Positions 1-9,894 of a DNA stretch of 64,000 nucleotides are shown in pieces. The position numbers were made by a program, and so were the translations under genes. The first letter of the stretch is position 1. Every line of letters begins with the position of its first letter. The notes below the pieces were generated by a model that saw nothing but the letters and a program-made list of their open reading frames with translations, searched no databases and was not told the origin of the DNA. This DNA comes from Methylophaga thiooxydans DMS010 (GTDB lineage Bacteria > Pseudomonadota > Gammaproteobacteria > Nitrosococcales > Methylophagaceae), in contig NZ_GG657906.1 of assembly GCF_000156355.1 (NCBI RefSeq), positions 62,001 through 126,000 on the forward strand, read 5' to 3'.

Positions 1-415
1 CAAATCATTGTTTATAACCACTATTATGACTTGTCTTCTTGCCGTTGGTAGCGCCCAAGCGGCTGAGCATACGGTAACCGCCAGAGGCCTGGCATTTGCA
101 CCATTGGTCATTAAAATAGCGCCCGGTGATACGGTCTATTGGGAAAACATGTCAACGCACAACGTAAATATGATGGAAGGTCTGATTCCCGAAGGTACTG
201 AGGCCTTTGTTACGCCAATGAGTGAGTCAGTCACCAAGACATTTGATACGGAAGGTATATACATTTACCAATGTGACCCGCATATCGGTGCCGGCATGGG
301 CGGTGCGTTAATTGTTGGTAACCCGACAAATCTAGACGCGATTAAATCACAAGATGTATCAGGTGGTTTGGGTCGTGTTGTTGATAAAGCAATAAAAGAA
401 GCCGAAGCAATGTAA
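1..415 (+). CDS. Pseudoazurin-like type 1 copper protein, 5' end outside window
   Basis: Small periplasmic blue-copper electron carrier. The reading frame is open to the left edge, so the true start probably lies just outside; a TTG at 8 is the first possible internal start. Numbering from that TTG, a hydrophobic segment ending in GSAQA (about residue 18) is the end of a signal peptide. The cupredoxin copper ligands are visible: His51 in STHNV, then Cys89, His92 and Met97 in YQCDPHIGAGM, giving the C-x2-H-x4-M spacing of pseudoazurin. Pseudoazurins pass electrons between periplasmic donors and enzymes such as nitrite reductase, nitrous oxide reductase or cytochromes; the partner here is unknown. 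A strong terminator follows. Family assignment is confident; the physiological role is inferred. Confidence 0.85.
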   Translation, partial: KSLFITTIMTCLLAVGSAQAAEHTVTARGLAFAPLVIKIAPGDTVYWENMSTHNVNMMEGLIPEGTEAFVTPMSESVTKTFDTEGIYIYQCDPHIGAGMGGALIVGNPTNLDAIKSQDVSGGLGRVVDKAIKEAEAM

Positions 416-440
416 TCTTAATTTTACCGAAGCTAATAAA

Positions 441-470
441 AAACCGGCTGTTTTTACAGCCGGTTTTTTT
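441..470. terminator. Rho-independent terminator, probably bidirectional
   Basis: An 11-bp perfect stem (441-451 with 456-466) closes a TTTT loop and is followed by a T run on the plus strand, with an A run on the other side. It lies between the convergent cupredoxin and sodC genes and can serve both. Confidence 0.9.
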
Positions 471-488
471 ATGCTTGGTCGATATGCA

Positions 489-1004
489 TTATTCAATCAC
501 ACCACACGCTAAGCGAGCCCCACCACCGCCAAGCGGAGCAGGTTCATCGGAATAGTTATCACCATTGGCATGAATCATCAGTGCACGCCCTTTGAGATCT
601 GCAAAAGTCAGCCGTGGTGCTAGCACCGGTTGGCTCGCATTGCCTTTTTCGTCAACATAGAGCGGTGGTAAATCACCTTTATGGTTGTCATTACCCCAAG
701 GCGTACCATGTTGGGCAGTTTCTTCGGGATCAAAATGACTGCCAGCAGCCCCACCAAGCACTGTTTCACCATTTTTTTGACTGGACTCACACGATGGCTT
801 TTCATGCACATGAAAGCCATGCATACCAGCAGGCAAGTTGTTTAATTCAGGTGTGAAAACCACCCCATGTTGATTACTGGAGATGGTGACAATACCGGCA
901 GAAACACCGGAATGCAGATTGGTCATGCTGACTTTGATATCATCACTGGCGGCAAGAGTTGATGACAAGAAAATAGCGGTGCATAAAGCGAATTGAATTT
1001 TCAT
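489..1004 (-). CDS. sodC: Periplasmic Cu/Zn superoxide dismutase
   Basis: Converts superoxide to oxygen and hydrogen peroxide in the periplasm. The chosen ATG at 1004 has a near-perfect ribosome binding site (GGAGGG, 3 bases upstream) and opens a signal peptide beginning MKIQFALCTAIFLSS; an upstream in-frame ATG at 1028 would place extra residues before the signal peptide and is less likely. The metal-binding motifs of the family are present: GFHVHEKPSC (Cu His pair and disulfide Cys), HFDPEE and HKGDLPP (bridging and Zn ligands), and MIHANGDNYS near the C-terminus, followed by GGGGARLACGVIE, the usual ending with the second disulfide Cys. The gene is convergent with the copper-protein gene, so two periplasmic copper proteins sit side by side. 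Confidence 0.95.
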   Translation of the reverse strand: MKIQFALCTAIFLSSTLAASDDIKVSMTNLHSGVSAGIVTISSNQHGVVFTPELNNLPAGMHGFHVHEKPSCESSQKNGETVLGGAAGSHFDPEETAQHGTPWGNDNHKGDLPPLYVDEKGNASQPVLAPRLTFADLKGRALMIHANGDNYSDEPAPLGGGGARLACGVIE

Positions 1005-1117
1005 ATACCCTCCACGAAATTCACACAAACCTAAATAAAATGACTGCTGTCATCAGACGAGGTTCCTGCTTATTAAATTAAGTTGGAAGGCGAACAAAAT
1101 ACTCAAAAAGAGAACCG

Positions 1118-1588
1118 ATGCTTGTAATACAAATAGTGATAAAACAATGGGATAAAGCGCAAACAAGCGAAGAAGATATTCAGGCAAGGCAGCAGATTCC
1201 TAACCATTATCAACTCACCCCCTCAGCGATCGATGTTATTTTCGATAAAAAGGTTGCCCTTGAGCAGATAGGGGATGATGTTATGGGCGATCGCATACGC
1301 TATGACCTACTCGATGACGATAAATTTATCATTGATCGGTTCGGTTTTGATTTAACGAATAAAGCGGTGGTGTATTTCCCTAAAGCTGACTCGATGCAGT
1401 CACCTAGCCATATCACGACCTTAGATTCTGGCTGGGCGCAATGTGAGTATGAATGGCGTTACAAGGTGTTTCAGGGCGGTTATTATTACTGGCTTTACGA
1501 ACACGTGACGTTGAATGCTTGCTTTGTTGAGACATTGTCTGAAGATGTGTTTACGAGTTCAGCGCCTGCGTTTAAATTCAAAACATAG
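1118..1588 (+). CDS. Hypothetical protein, 156 aa
   Basis: I do not recognise this family. The protein is acidic and soluble, with no signal peptide or membrane segment beyond a weakly hydrophobic N-terminus (MLVIQIVIKQW). Aromatic residues cluster in the C-terminal half around WAQCEYEWRYKVF and GGYYYWLYEHV. It stands alone between divergent sodC and convergent ynfA. The start has a GAGA stretch just upstream (AAAAGAGAACCGATG). The coding call rests on length and an uninterrupted frame; no function can be assigned. Confidence 0.6.
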   Translation: MLVIQIVIKQWDKAQTSEEDIQARQQIPNHYQLTPSAIDVIFDKKVALEQIGDDVMGDRIRYDLLDDDKFIIDRFGFDLTNKAVVYFPKADSMQSPSHITTLDSGWAQCEYEWRYKVFQGGYYYWLYEHVTLNACFVETLSEDVFTSSAPAFKFKT

Positions 1589-1664
1589 CTGGGTTTAAAA
1601 CGTAAAAAACGAACGCCTGCATATTAAGACAGCTGCCTGTGGTGTCTCGTAAAGGCATATCTGG

Positions 1665-1997
1665 TTATGTAGTGCGCGGCGCAAACATGATAATTGCCAT
1701 ACCCACCAGGGCAATGGCTGAACCAAGCAAGTCCCAAGCGCTTGGACGGATGCCGTCAACCGCCCACAGCCACAGTATTGCCACAAAAATATAAACGCCG
1801 CCATACGCTGCATAGACTCTGCCAGCGGCTGTCGGATGTAATGACAGCAGCCAAGCAAATGCTGCAAGACTCAGCGCGCCCGGCACTAAAAGCCAGATAG
1901 TTTTGCCCTCGCGAAGCCAGAGATAAGGCAAGTAACAGCCGATAATTTCTGCTAATGCGGTAATGAGGAACAGACCAACAGTTTTTAACTCAGGCAA
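1665..1997 (-). CDS. YnfA/UPF0060 family small membrane protein
   Basis: A 110-residue protein with four predicted transmembrane helices, matching the length and topology of the YnfA family (small-multidrug-resistance-like; transport function proposed for some members). Typical features are the charged loop LREGKT after helix 1, the YAAYGGVYI stretch in helix 3 and the short C-terminus ending MFAPRTT. The start is TTG at 1997 with GGAG about 9 bases upstream. The start lies only about 25 bases from an attC-like palindrome (2021-2092), so ynfA may be the distal member of the cassette-like array described separately. It could equally be an ordinary chromosomal gene, since no convincing attC-like site was found downstream. 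Confidence 0.85.
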   Translation of the reverse strand: MPELKTVGLFLITALAEIIGCYLPYLWLREGKTIWLLVPGALSLAAFAWLLSLHPTAAGRVYAAYGGVYIFVAILWLWAVDGIRPSAWDLLGSAIALVGMAIIMFAPRTT

Positions 1998-2020
1998 TAG
2001 AATCTACTCCATGACGGGAC

Positions 2021-2092
2021 ACATAACGCCGCAAGCAAAAGCGAGCGTAGCGAAGTCCAGCCCTCAAGGCGACTTTGCCTTGCCTGCTATGC
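2021..2092 (-). repeat. attC-like imperfect palindrome (site 3, minus orientation)
   Basis: The left arm CATAACGCCGCAAGC (2022-2036) pairs imperfectly with the right arm ending CTTGCCTGCTATG (2091), and the centre holds a second arm pair, CGAGCG against CTTCGCTACGCT-like bases. Total length is about 70 bp, inside the normal attC range. Read on the minus strand, it begins 4 bases after the stop of the GFA-family gene and ends GCGGCGTTATGT, resembling an R' core (GTT...). The left-hand core is poor compared with the RYYYAAC consensus. Confidence 0.45.
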
Positions 2093-2095
2093 ACT

Positions 2096-2500
2096 TCACA
2101 AACCTTCTGGAAAAGCACTAAAACAGGGGATCCCTTCATAGGGTTTACACCAATTCGCTTTTGATTCGATATTAATGTGAGCGACAGGCTTTAAATCTAG
2201 AGGTGTATCTACAGTTGACAATGAAATACAGAAGAAACTTACTCTATCCGGAGAGTAGTTCATTAACCTAGTACCACATTCAGAACAAAATGCTCGATAA
2301 CCACCTGCGCCACTTTGATGCTCTTTTAGGTACCCGTTCTTATCATCGAGCTTTAACGTTGAAGCATCAGCTATGGCCATGGTCGCGTAATCCGAACCGT
2401 GAGCCTTGCGACAGAACTTACAGTGACAGTTCAGCACTTTGTCTCGATAGATTTCGATTTGATACTTAACCTTTCCACAGAGGCAACTTCCCTCAACCAT
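2096..2500 (-). CDS. GFA-family (CENP-V/GFA domain) zinc protein
   Basis: A 134-residue single-domain protein of the glutathione-dependent formaldehyde-activating (GFA) enzyme family, a zinc-binding fold; most members have no demonstrated activity. Cysteine pairs occur in the family order: CLCGKV near residue 6, CHCKFCRKAHG near residue 26, and FCSECGTRL near residue 71. A role in thiol or aldehyde chemistry is possible, but the domain alone does not prove formaldehyde activation. The gene sits between two attC-like palindromes and reads in the same direction as they do, as expected for an integron cassette. Confidence 0.85.
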   Translation of the reverse strand: MVEGSCLCGKVKYQIEIYRDKVLNCHCKFCRKAHGSDYATMAIADASTLKLDDKNGYLKEHQSGAGGYRAFCSECGTRLMNYSPDRVSFFCISLSTVDTPLDLKPVAHINIESKANWCKPYEGIPCFSAFPEGL

Positions 2501-2554
2501 GATGTTTTCCTATATTAGATTTCTAAAATAGAAATAACCTGCTATCCCGAATGT

Positions 2555-2618
2555 GTATAACAGCCAATTTATGCCTTTCAGCTAAGCGCTCGCAACTAAT
2601 TTGGCATAAATCCTGCAA
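2555..2618 (-). repeat. attC-like imperfect palindrome (site 2, minus orientation)
   Basis: ATTTATGCC at 2567-2575 is inverted as GGCATAAAT at 2603-2611, and the stem extends imperfectly on both sides. On the minus strand the element ends GGCTGTTATAC, the same GTTATAC terminal core as site 1 at 3106-3112. The opposite core is not clear, so the outer boundary is approximate. It lies upstream of the GFA-family gene and downstream of the next unit in the array. Confidence 0.45.
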
Positions 2619-2652
2619 AGATAGTAATAATAACCTTTGCTAGGGGATAATA

Positions 2653-3111
2653 ATGCAAGTTAGTAACATTTCGCATATAACTGCGGCAACACAAGCACTC
2701 AAAAGCGGCAACAACCTGCCGCCTGCTAAAGAACAAATCTTACAAGCCCCACAAGAATCCGCTTCTACCTCTATACGTGATCTAGCAAAATCTATTGATC
2801 CCAGCAATATGAGCCGGAACGACGCCCGCGCCATCGTCGAAGCTCAAAGACAAGCGGGTGAACGAATAGAATTGGACAATCCACTCCTCTTACACAGCAT
2901 GATCTTGGTAAACGAAAATGGTCAGTTACGTAATGCAACTGAGACAGACCCAATTATGAATGAAAAATTTAACATGTTCGATGCATTCAAAAGTGAAATT
3001 GAATTTAACATATCAAAAGGTCTTCCCACAGACTCATTAGAAAAAGGGTTAGATTTCTTAGAAGAATTTAAAAACTTAAGAGGCAAGCCTGAGATAGACC
3101 TTTACGTATAA
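2653..3111 (+). CDS. Hypothetical protein, 152 aa, antisense within the cassette array
   Basis: The family is not recognised. The protein is hydrophilic and helical-looking, with a low-complexity N-terminus (QVSNISHITAATQALKSG), a central segment SIDPSNMSRNDARAIVEAQ, and a Lys/Glu-rich C-terminal helix. A clear ribosome binding site (AGGGGA, 6 bases before ATG) supports translation. Its stop codon overlaps the terminal core of attC-like site 1, and it is transcribed opposite to the neighbouring cassette genes, so expression would need its own promoter. Confidence 0.65.
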   Translation: MQVSNISHITAATQALKSGNNLPPAKEQILQAPQESASTSIRDLAKSIDPSNMSRNDARAIVEAQRQAGERIELDNPLLLHSMILVNENGQLRNATETDPIMNEKFNMFDAFKSEIEFNISKGLPTDSLEKGLDFLEEFKNLRGKPEIDLYV

Positions 3112-3207
3112 CGCCAGCAATAAACGGCGGCTTTGCGCAGCGAAGCGGAGAAAAAGCCGTCCGGTGGAGGCCCATCGGGCCGGAACGAATTAATTGCCTT
3201 GTTAAAT
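3106..3207 (-). repeat. attC site (site 1, minus orientation; best match)
   Basis: Read on the minus strand, the element starts ATTTAAC (3201-3207, fitting the RYYYAAC R'' consensus) and ends GTTATAC (3106-3112, close to the GTTRRRY R' consensus). Between them are nested inverted arms, including CGGCTTT/AAAGCCG and GGCCC-ATC-GGGCC hairpins. Its 102-bp length and position directly after the stop codon of the zinc-ribbon gene are typical of integron cassette recombination sites. Confidence 0.6.
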
Positions 3208-3500
3208 TATTTGAACTTTGCGCCACAGCCAATACACCCTGATAGCGAAGAAACAGACTCATTGTGATGACGCTGCCAAAACTTGAGCCGTTTACCGCAG
3301 TTGGGGCAACGCCACAGCTTGAAAAGCACGAACGCATGAAGTAAAACGGCTACCGGAACAATTGCCTGGGTAAGGTAACTACCCATTGGCTCAGCTACCT
3401 GCAAGCTGAGCGCGAATGCCAAAACCAGAAGAACAATCTCGATTACGCCAATGATGGTGACTTTGCGCTTGATAGATTTCCATTCGTCTGTGTAGTCCAT
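3207..3500 (-). CDS. Small membrane protein with C-terminal zinc ribbon
   Basis: A 97-residue protein with two hydrophobic helices (about residues 14-35 and 41-62) followed by a zinc-ribbon-like tail with CPNCGKRL and SGCIGCGAKFK. The four cysteines form two CxxC knuckles separated by about 20 residues. The function is unknown. The ATG at 3500 follows AGAGGC. The stop codon abuts the R'' core of attC site 1, so this is probably the gene of that cassette. Confidence 0.7.
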   Translation of the reverse strand: MDYTDEWKSIKRKVTIIGVIEIVLLVLAFALSLQVAEPMGSYLTQAIVPVAVLLHAFVLFKLWRCPNCGKRLKFWQRHHNESVSSLSGCIGCGAKFK

Positions 3501-3512
3501 GCTGCCTCTGAG

Positions 3513-3549
3513 ATTTAACAGCCTGTTTATGAGGCCACTGGCCTCATAA
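3513..3549 (-). repeat. Near-perfect palindrome with attC-like core upstream of zinc-ribbon gene
   Basis: TTATGAGGCCA (3527-3537) is inverted as TGGCCTCATAA (3539-3549), 11 bp with a single central base. On the minus strand it is followed by CAGGCTGTTAAAT, whose last seven bases fit the GTTRRRY core, a few bases before the start of the zinc-ribbon gene. It may be the stem of a further, degenerate attC site or an independent hairpin. The rest of 3550-3669 holds no gene I can support. Confidence 0.4.
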
Positions 3550-3669
3550 TAAATATTATCGGGCGGCCTTTTAATTTTTGAATCAAATTGGCTGAACGGT
3601 TGTTCTGCAGGTAATATTTTGGTCTTGGCATTCTCAACTCCCTTTGAGCGTGATCAGTTTTGTACTCAA

Positions 3670-4224
3670 CTAGTCTTGATGCAGTCGCCTAAGTAAAACA
3701 TATAATGCCCCGGTGCCGCCATCCTCAACGGTTGCGCTGCAAAACGCCAGCACACTATGACTCTGTCGTAACCAGAAATTGAGTTTGGTTTTTAACACCG
3801 GTTTATTTTCTTTCGAGCCTAAGCCTTTGCCATGAATAATTCGCACAAAACGAATCTGTTCTTGCTGACAATATTCGAGAAATTGGCTAAGGGTTGGCTC
3901 GGCTCGGACAAGCGTCATGCCATGTAGGTCGAGTTCGGCCTCGATATGGATTTTGCCGCTACGTAGCTTTGAGAACAGTTTGTGCTGTATGCCGGGGCCA
4001 CGGTATTCCAGATATTCCTCGTTGCCAACAGTTTCAGGGGCGAACATGTCTGAGAAGGCTTGGCCACTGACTTCATCATCTTGTAACTGGTGGCGTCGCG
4101 CCTTGGGCGCGGGCTTAGGATTATCATGGAGCAGACGGTCATGGCGAATGGGCGTCGCATCGCGCATTTCTTTGCGAAATAATGCAAACTCATCGTTGTC
4201 CTGATTGTCTTTGCTGTCCGCCAT
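3670..4224 (-). CDS. Smr-domain protein (SmrA/YdaL-like)
   Basis: A 184-residue protein with a disordered, charged N-terminal half (about 1-90) and a C-terminal Smr domain. Smr motifs are present: ELDLHGMTLVRAEPTL (about 96-111), IIHGKGLGS (about 133-141), then WLRQSHSVLAFCSA and the closing GGTGALYVLLRR. Small Smr proteins such as E. coli YdaL/SmrA are reported to have nicking endonuclease activity, and other family members act in RNA or ribosome quality control; which applies here is unknown. The gene is divergent from the thiamine operon. Confidence 0.85.
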   Translation of the reverse strand: MADSKDNQDNDEFALFRKEMRDATPIRHDRLLHDNPKPAPKARRHQLQDDEVSGQAFSDMFAPETVGNEEYLEYRGPGIQHKLFSKLRSGKIHIEAELDLHGMTLVRAEPTLSQFLEYCQQEQIRFVRIIHGKGLGSKENKPVLKTKLNFWLRQSHSVLAFCSATVEDGGTGALYVLLRRLHQD

Positions 4225-4283
4225 GAGTCGGGTGTTACCTGTGTTTCCGTGTATGTTTTAACTGTTATTGTGCCAGATAGCGC

Positions 4284-4313
4284 TTGTGTAAAAAATCCAT
4301 TTTGATTTACTAT
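4284..4313 (+). promoter_or_regulatory. Candidate sigma-70 promoter for the thiamine operon
   Basis: TTGTGT (4284-4289) and TACTAT (4308-4313) are 18 bases apart and sit immediately upstream of the riboswitch aptamer, as needed for a transcript starting near 4320. Consensus agreement is moderate. Confidence 0.45.
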
Positions 4314-4321
4314 GCCTGTCA

Positions 4322-4412
4322 CTTGTCGGGGTGCCCGACCGGAATTTTCCGGAAAGGCTGAGATGAAACCCGTTGAACCTGAAGAAGTTAAAACTTCCGT
4401 AGGAAACAAGCA
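4322..4412 (+). ncRNA. TPP riboswitch (THI element) aptamer
   Basis: The conserved blocks of the thiamine pyrophosphate aptamer appear in order: CGGGGTGCC near 4328, GGCTGAGATGA near 4357, ACCCGTTGAACCTGA near 4368, and CCGTAGGAAACAAGC at the end. The variable stem is CCGGAATTTTCCGG. It lies 110 bases upstream of thiC, the usual target. When TPP is bound, expression of the downstream operon should fall. Confidence 0.95.
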
Positions 4413-4445
4413 GGATACCTGCACATTTTGTCATTACTGGCTTAA

Positions 4446-6335
<1,890 letters not shown>

Positions 6336-6361
6336 TCCGGACGCTTTGATATACGTCGAAG

Positions 6362-7441
6362 ATGAAGCGATATTTGATAATAGGTAGTGGTTTGATTGGT
6401 CGCCTCACAGCGTGGCGACTGATTCAAGCTGGCCACGATGTTGCTATCCTGTCTAAAGATGACAGGCAGGGTAGTGACAGTGCCGGTTTTGTGGCTGCGT
6501 CTATGGTGGCGCCGGCAACAGAAGCCGTTACAGCTGAGCCGATGGTGAAAACCTTAGGTTTACGTTCTTATCAATTATGGCCTGAGTGGTTGAAGCAATT
6601 AGCCGAGCCGGTTTTTTATCAAAATACCGGCACGCTTGTTGTGTCTCACAACGGCGATCAGGCAGAAATGGCGCGATTTCAACGACGTGCGTCGCATGTA
6701 TTGGAACAATCCGATTTTCAAGTTTTAGATAAAGCAGCATTGGCTGAACGAGAGCCTGATCTGCAAGCGAACTTTAACGAAGCCCTGTTATTTGAGCAGG
6801 AAGCCAGTCTTGATAATAGACAGTTTTATCAACACATCGGCGATTTGCTTAGAGAACACTGTGAGTGGCATCAGACCAATGAAATTGGCGAGTTAACCCA
6901 CGCAGAAATTGACAGGCTTTGCCAACTTTATATGAAAGTACCTGGCGATAGTTTTGATGCTGTGTTTGATTGTCGTGGTAATGGTGCCAAAGCGAATATG
7001 CCACAATTACGAAGCGTGCGTGGCGAAGTGATTCGAGTTAAGGCGCCAGAGGTCAACTTTCGGCATGCGATTAGATTAATGCATCCGCGCTATCCTTTTT
7101 ATTTGGCACCCAGGCCGAATAATGAGTATGTGTTGGGGGCAACGGTGATTGAAAGCGATGATCGTTCGCCAGTCAGTGTTCGCAGTGGGCTGGAATTAAT
7201 GTCGGCTTTGTACAGCTTACATAAGGGCTTTGCCGAGGCGCGTATTATGGAAATGTCGGCGCATTGTCGTCCTGGCTTAGCCGATAATATGCCGACCATT
7301 AAACGCACAGAGTGGGGATATATGTTGAATGGATTTTATCGACATGGTTATTTATTCGGACCAGCGGTAGTGGAAGATTTGATGTATTTGCTCAACGGAA
7401 AAGCAGAACAGATGCAGTTCGGAGCGTTATATGACATCTAA
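6362..7441 (+). CDS. thiO: Glycine oxidase ThiO (FAD-dependent)
   Basis: Oxidises glycine to the imine (dehydroglycine) needed to form the thiazole ring, using oxygen and releasing hydrogen peroxide. The N-terminal dinucleotide fold begins YLIIGSGLIGRLTAWRL (GxGxxG). Later DAO-family motifs include the LRSVRGEVIRV strand and a C-terminal stretch around GYMLNGFYRHGYLFGPA. Having ThiO rather than ThiH implies an aerobic route to dehydroglycine. It follows thiC by 26 bases and overlaps thiS by 11. Confidence 0.93.
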   Translation: MKRYLIIGSGLIGRLTAWRLIQAGHDVAILSKDDRQGSDSAGFVAASMVAPATEAVTAEPMVKTLGLRSYQLWPEWLKQLAEPVFYQNTGTLVVSHNGDQAEMARFQRRASHVLEQSDFQVLDKAALAEREPDLQANFNEALLFEQEASLDNRQFYQHIGDLLREHCEWHQTNEIGELTHAEIDRLCQLYMKVPGDSFDAVFDCRGNGAKANMPQLRSVRGEVIRVKAPEVNFRHAIRLMHPRYPFYLAPRPNNEYVLGATVIESDDRSPVSVRSGLELMSALYSLHKGFAEARIMEMSAHCRPGLADNMPTIKRTEWGYMLNGFYRHGYLFGPAVVEDLMYLLNGKAEQMQFGALYDI

Positions 7442-7646
7442 GCAACAAATCATTGAGCTGAATGGTGAGTCTATTGACGCAGCTGACATGAGTTCGGTGG
7501 CGGATTTAATCGAACAGAAAAATATGACAGGAGGCCGTTTTGTGGTCGTCGTCAACGATGAAGTTGTACCTAAATCCAGTTGGGCACAAACATCGATAAA
7601 TGCCGGTGACAAGGTTGATATCATGTCACCGATTAGTGGAGGTTGA
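7431..7646 (+). CDS. thiS: Thiazole biosynthesis sulfur carrier ThiS
   Basis: A 71-residue ubiquitin-like sulfur carrier ending in the essential Gly-Gly (SPISGG). The C-terminus is adenylated by ThiF and converted to a thiocarboxylate that donates sulfur to ThiG; no thiF is seen in this window. The start overlaps the end of thiO, and thiG begins one base after its stop, so translation is probably coupled. It is slightly longer than E. coli ThiS. Confidence 0.95.
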   Translation: MTSKQQIIELNGESIDAADMSSVADLIEQKNMTGGRFVVVVNDEVVPKSSWAQTSINAGDKVDIMSPISGG

Positions 7647-7647
7647 G

Positions 7648-8445
7648 ATGAAAGCATCCAATTGGACTGTTTACGGGCAAGAGTTAGGCAGCCGTTTATT
7701 TATTGGCACAGCGTTATACCCTTCGCCAAAAGTCATGATGGACACGATTCGAGCTTCCAGAGCTGAAGTGATTACGGTGTCGTTACGCCGACAAACACCG
7801 ACTGATTCAAAAAGTGGTGACAAGTTCTGGCAGATGATTGAAGAACTCGACTGTCATTTATTGCCCAACACAGCCGGTTGTTACAGTGTGAAAGAAGCGG
7901 TGAAAACGGCACATATGGCACGTGAACTGTTTGATACCGACTGGGTTAAACTGGAAGTGATGGGAGACAGCTACAACCTGCAACCGGACCCTTTCATGCT
8001 GGTAGAAGCCACTAAAATTCTGATTGAAGATGGCTTTAAAGTTTTTCCCTATACCACCGATGATCTTGTGCTCTGTCAGAAGCTGGCCGAGCTAGGCTGT
8101 GAAGTCTTAATGCCTTGGGGCGCACCTATTGGCACGGGACAGGGCTTATTGAACCCTTATGCCTTGAAAACTCTACGCGAGCGACTGCCAGAACTGACTT
8201 TGTTAGTTGATGCGGGTATTGGTAAACCGTCTGATGCAGTACAGGCGATGGAGTTGGGCTTTGACGGTATCTTACTGAATACAGCCGTGGCAGAGGCGCT
8301 TGAGCCAGAAACCATGGCGTATGCGTTTGCTGATGCGATTAATGCGGGGCGTCTGGCATATGAAGCAGGTGTGATGCCTAAGCGCGATAATGCCAAGCCG
8401 AGTACACCTACCTTGGATCAACCGATTTGGCAGCAACATGGCTAA
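7648..8445 (+). CDS. thiG: Thiazole synthase ThiG
   Basis: Builds the thiazole phosphate from deoxyxylulose phosphate, dehydroglycine and ThiS thiocarboxylate. The start chosen (ATG 7648, preceded by GGAGGTTGAG) gives 265 aa, the usual family size, beginning [20 protein letters not shown]. The Schiff-base lysine lies in WVKLEVMGD near residue 95, with downstream TIM-barrel motifs [24 protein letters not shown] and [14 protein letters not shown]. Its final codons overlap the start of thiDE. Confidence 0.97.
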   Translation: MKASNWTVYGQELGSRLFIGTALYPSPKVMMDTIRASRAEVITVSLRRQTPTDSKSGDKFWQMIEELDCHLLPNTAGCYSVKEAVKTAHMARELFDTDWVKLEVMGDSYNLQPDPFMLVEATKILIEDGFKVFPYTTDDLVLCQKLAELGCEVLMPWGAPIGTGQGLLNPYALKTLRERLPELTLLVDAGIGKPSDAVQAMELGFDGILLNTAVAEALEPETMAYAFADAINAGRLAYEAGVMPKRDNAKPSTPTLDQPIWQQHG

Positions 8446-9880
8446 ACCCGCTGTTCTACTGATTGGTGGCTTGGATCCACAAGGGTGTGCCGGTATTGCC
8501 GCTGATATTGCGACGGTGCAACATCATGATTGTCACCCTTTACCGTTAATTACGGCGATGACTGAGCAAAGCTCAGCAGGGCTGACAGCATTAGGTGCTG
8601 TTAATACGAATAAGTTGATGGCGCAGTACCGCAATTGCAAAGCTGATTTTGATATTCAAGCGATCAAAGTAGGCTTGATACCTGATCTAATTATCGCCGA
8701 GAAAGTAAAACAGATATTGCTGGATAACCCCGGCATACCAGTAGTCATGGATCCGGTGCTTGCCAGTTCCAGCGGTGGCAAAACAGTTGCCGATGGCGTT
8801 AGGCAATATATCCGTGATGAATTATTGCAACACCTTACCTTACTCACGCCAAACCTGCCTGAACTCAGTCTGTTGACGGATAATTTAGAAGATGTTGAAC
8901 AGGCGACAACGATACTCAGTCAGAAAGGCCTGCAAGCCTGTCTGGTTAAAGGTGGTCATGCAGACAGCGAGTTTGCCACCGACTTTTTCATTTCTGAACA
9001 AGTTCGTTTCTATTGTTATCAGACTAAATATGCATCAGATGTCCGAGGCACCGGCTGTGTGTTGGCGTCGGCGATAGCTTCTCATCTGGCTTCTGGGCAG
9101 GATATGCGTGACGCTGTTGTCTTGGCCAAAACTTATGTCTCTAGAGGTATCCGACAGGCACAGACTGTGGGTAGCTATCGACTTATCAAACATAGCCATG
9201 AACCATGGGCGCTGGAGGATATACCGAGACTGTGTTATCAAAAAACACTGATTGGTCAGCAGTTTAACTTTCCCTCATGCCCGAGTCGTTTGGGCATTTA
9301 TCCGGTTGTTGATAACGCTGAGTGGGTACAGAAACTGGTTGATATTGGTATTGAGACCATTCAACTGCGCGTTAAAGATAGAGATGAGAAGACAACGAGC
9401 CAGCAGATTAAACAAGCAGTTGAATATTTAGGGCATAAACCAGTCAATTTCTTTGTTAATGATCATTGGCAAATTGCGATAGAGCAGGGGGCTTACGGAG
9501 TACACCTGGGGCAAGAAGATTTGCATGATGCAAATTTAAAACAAATTGTTGATGCTGGTTTACGCCTCGGTATCTCAACCCACTCATATTGGGAGTTAGC
9601 ACGAGCCTTAGCGGTAAATCCAAGTTATATTGCTTTGGGCCCCATTTTTGAAACGACCAGTAAACAAATGCCTTTCTCACCACAAGGCGTTGAGCGTTTG
9701 AAGCAGTGGGTAACAATGCTAGATGGCAACTACCCAATCGTAGCGATTGGTGGCATTAATTATGAGCGGGCAAGACTGTTAAAACCAACAGGCGTTGGTT
9801 CAGTAGCAATGATAACGGCAATCACCTTGGCTGATGATTATCAGAAAACGACGCGAGATTTATTGGCGCTTTGGCAATAG
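8438..9880 (+). CDS. thiDE: ThiD-ThiE fusion: HMP(-P) kinase and thiamine-phosphate synthase
   Basis: A 480-residue bifunctional protein. Residues 1-260 form a ribokinase-fold ThiD domain ([27 protein letters not shown], then [14 protein letters not shown] with the catalytic anion hole). Residues about 285-480 form a ThiE TIM barrel ([35 protein letters not shown]). Together they phosphorylate HMP-P and join it to thiazole phosphate. The ThiD nucleotide loop is divergent from the common GSDPSGGAG form. The start ATG 8438 overlaps the thiG stop. It completes the thiC-O-S-G-DE operon. Confidence 0.93.
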   Translation: MAKPAVLLIGGLDPQGCAGIAADIATVQHHDCHPLPLITAMTEQSSAGLTALGAVNTNKLMAQYRNCKADFDIQAIKVGLIPDLIIAEKVKQILLDNPGIPVVMDPVLASSSGGKTVADGVRQYIRDELLQHLTLLTPNLPELSLLTDNLEDVEQATTILSQKGLQACLVKGGHADSEFATDFFISEQVRFYCYQTKYASDVRGTGCVLASAIASHLASGQDMRDAVVLAKTYVSRGIRQAQTVGSYRLIKHSHEPWALEDIPRLCYQKTLIGQQFNFPSCPSRLGIYPVVDNAEWVQKLVDIGIETIQLRVKDRDEKTTSQQIKQAVEYLGHKPVNFFVNDHWQIAIEQGAYGVHLGQEDLHDANLKQIVDAGLRLGISTHSYWELARALAVNPSYIALGPIFETTSKQMPFSPQGVERLKQWVTMLDGNYPIVAIGGINYERARLLKPTGVGSVAMITAITLADDYQKTTRDLLALWQ

Positions 9881-9894
9881 ACAGAGAAAGATAC

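Noticed and set aside
1608-1669. A fourth attC-like site downstream of ynfA
   Set aside because: Core-like ends (AACGCC and GGTTATG) are present, but the arms are direct rather than inverted repeats and no convincing stem forms.
3915-4424. 169-aa minus-strand ORF overlapping the Smr-domain gene
   Set aside because: Alternate frame of the Smr gene that runs through the thi promoter and riboswitch.
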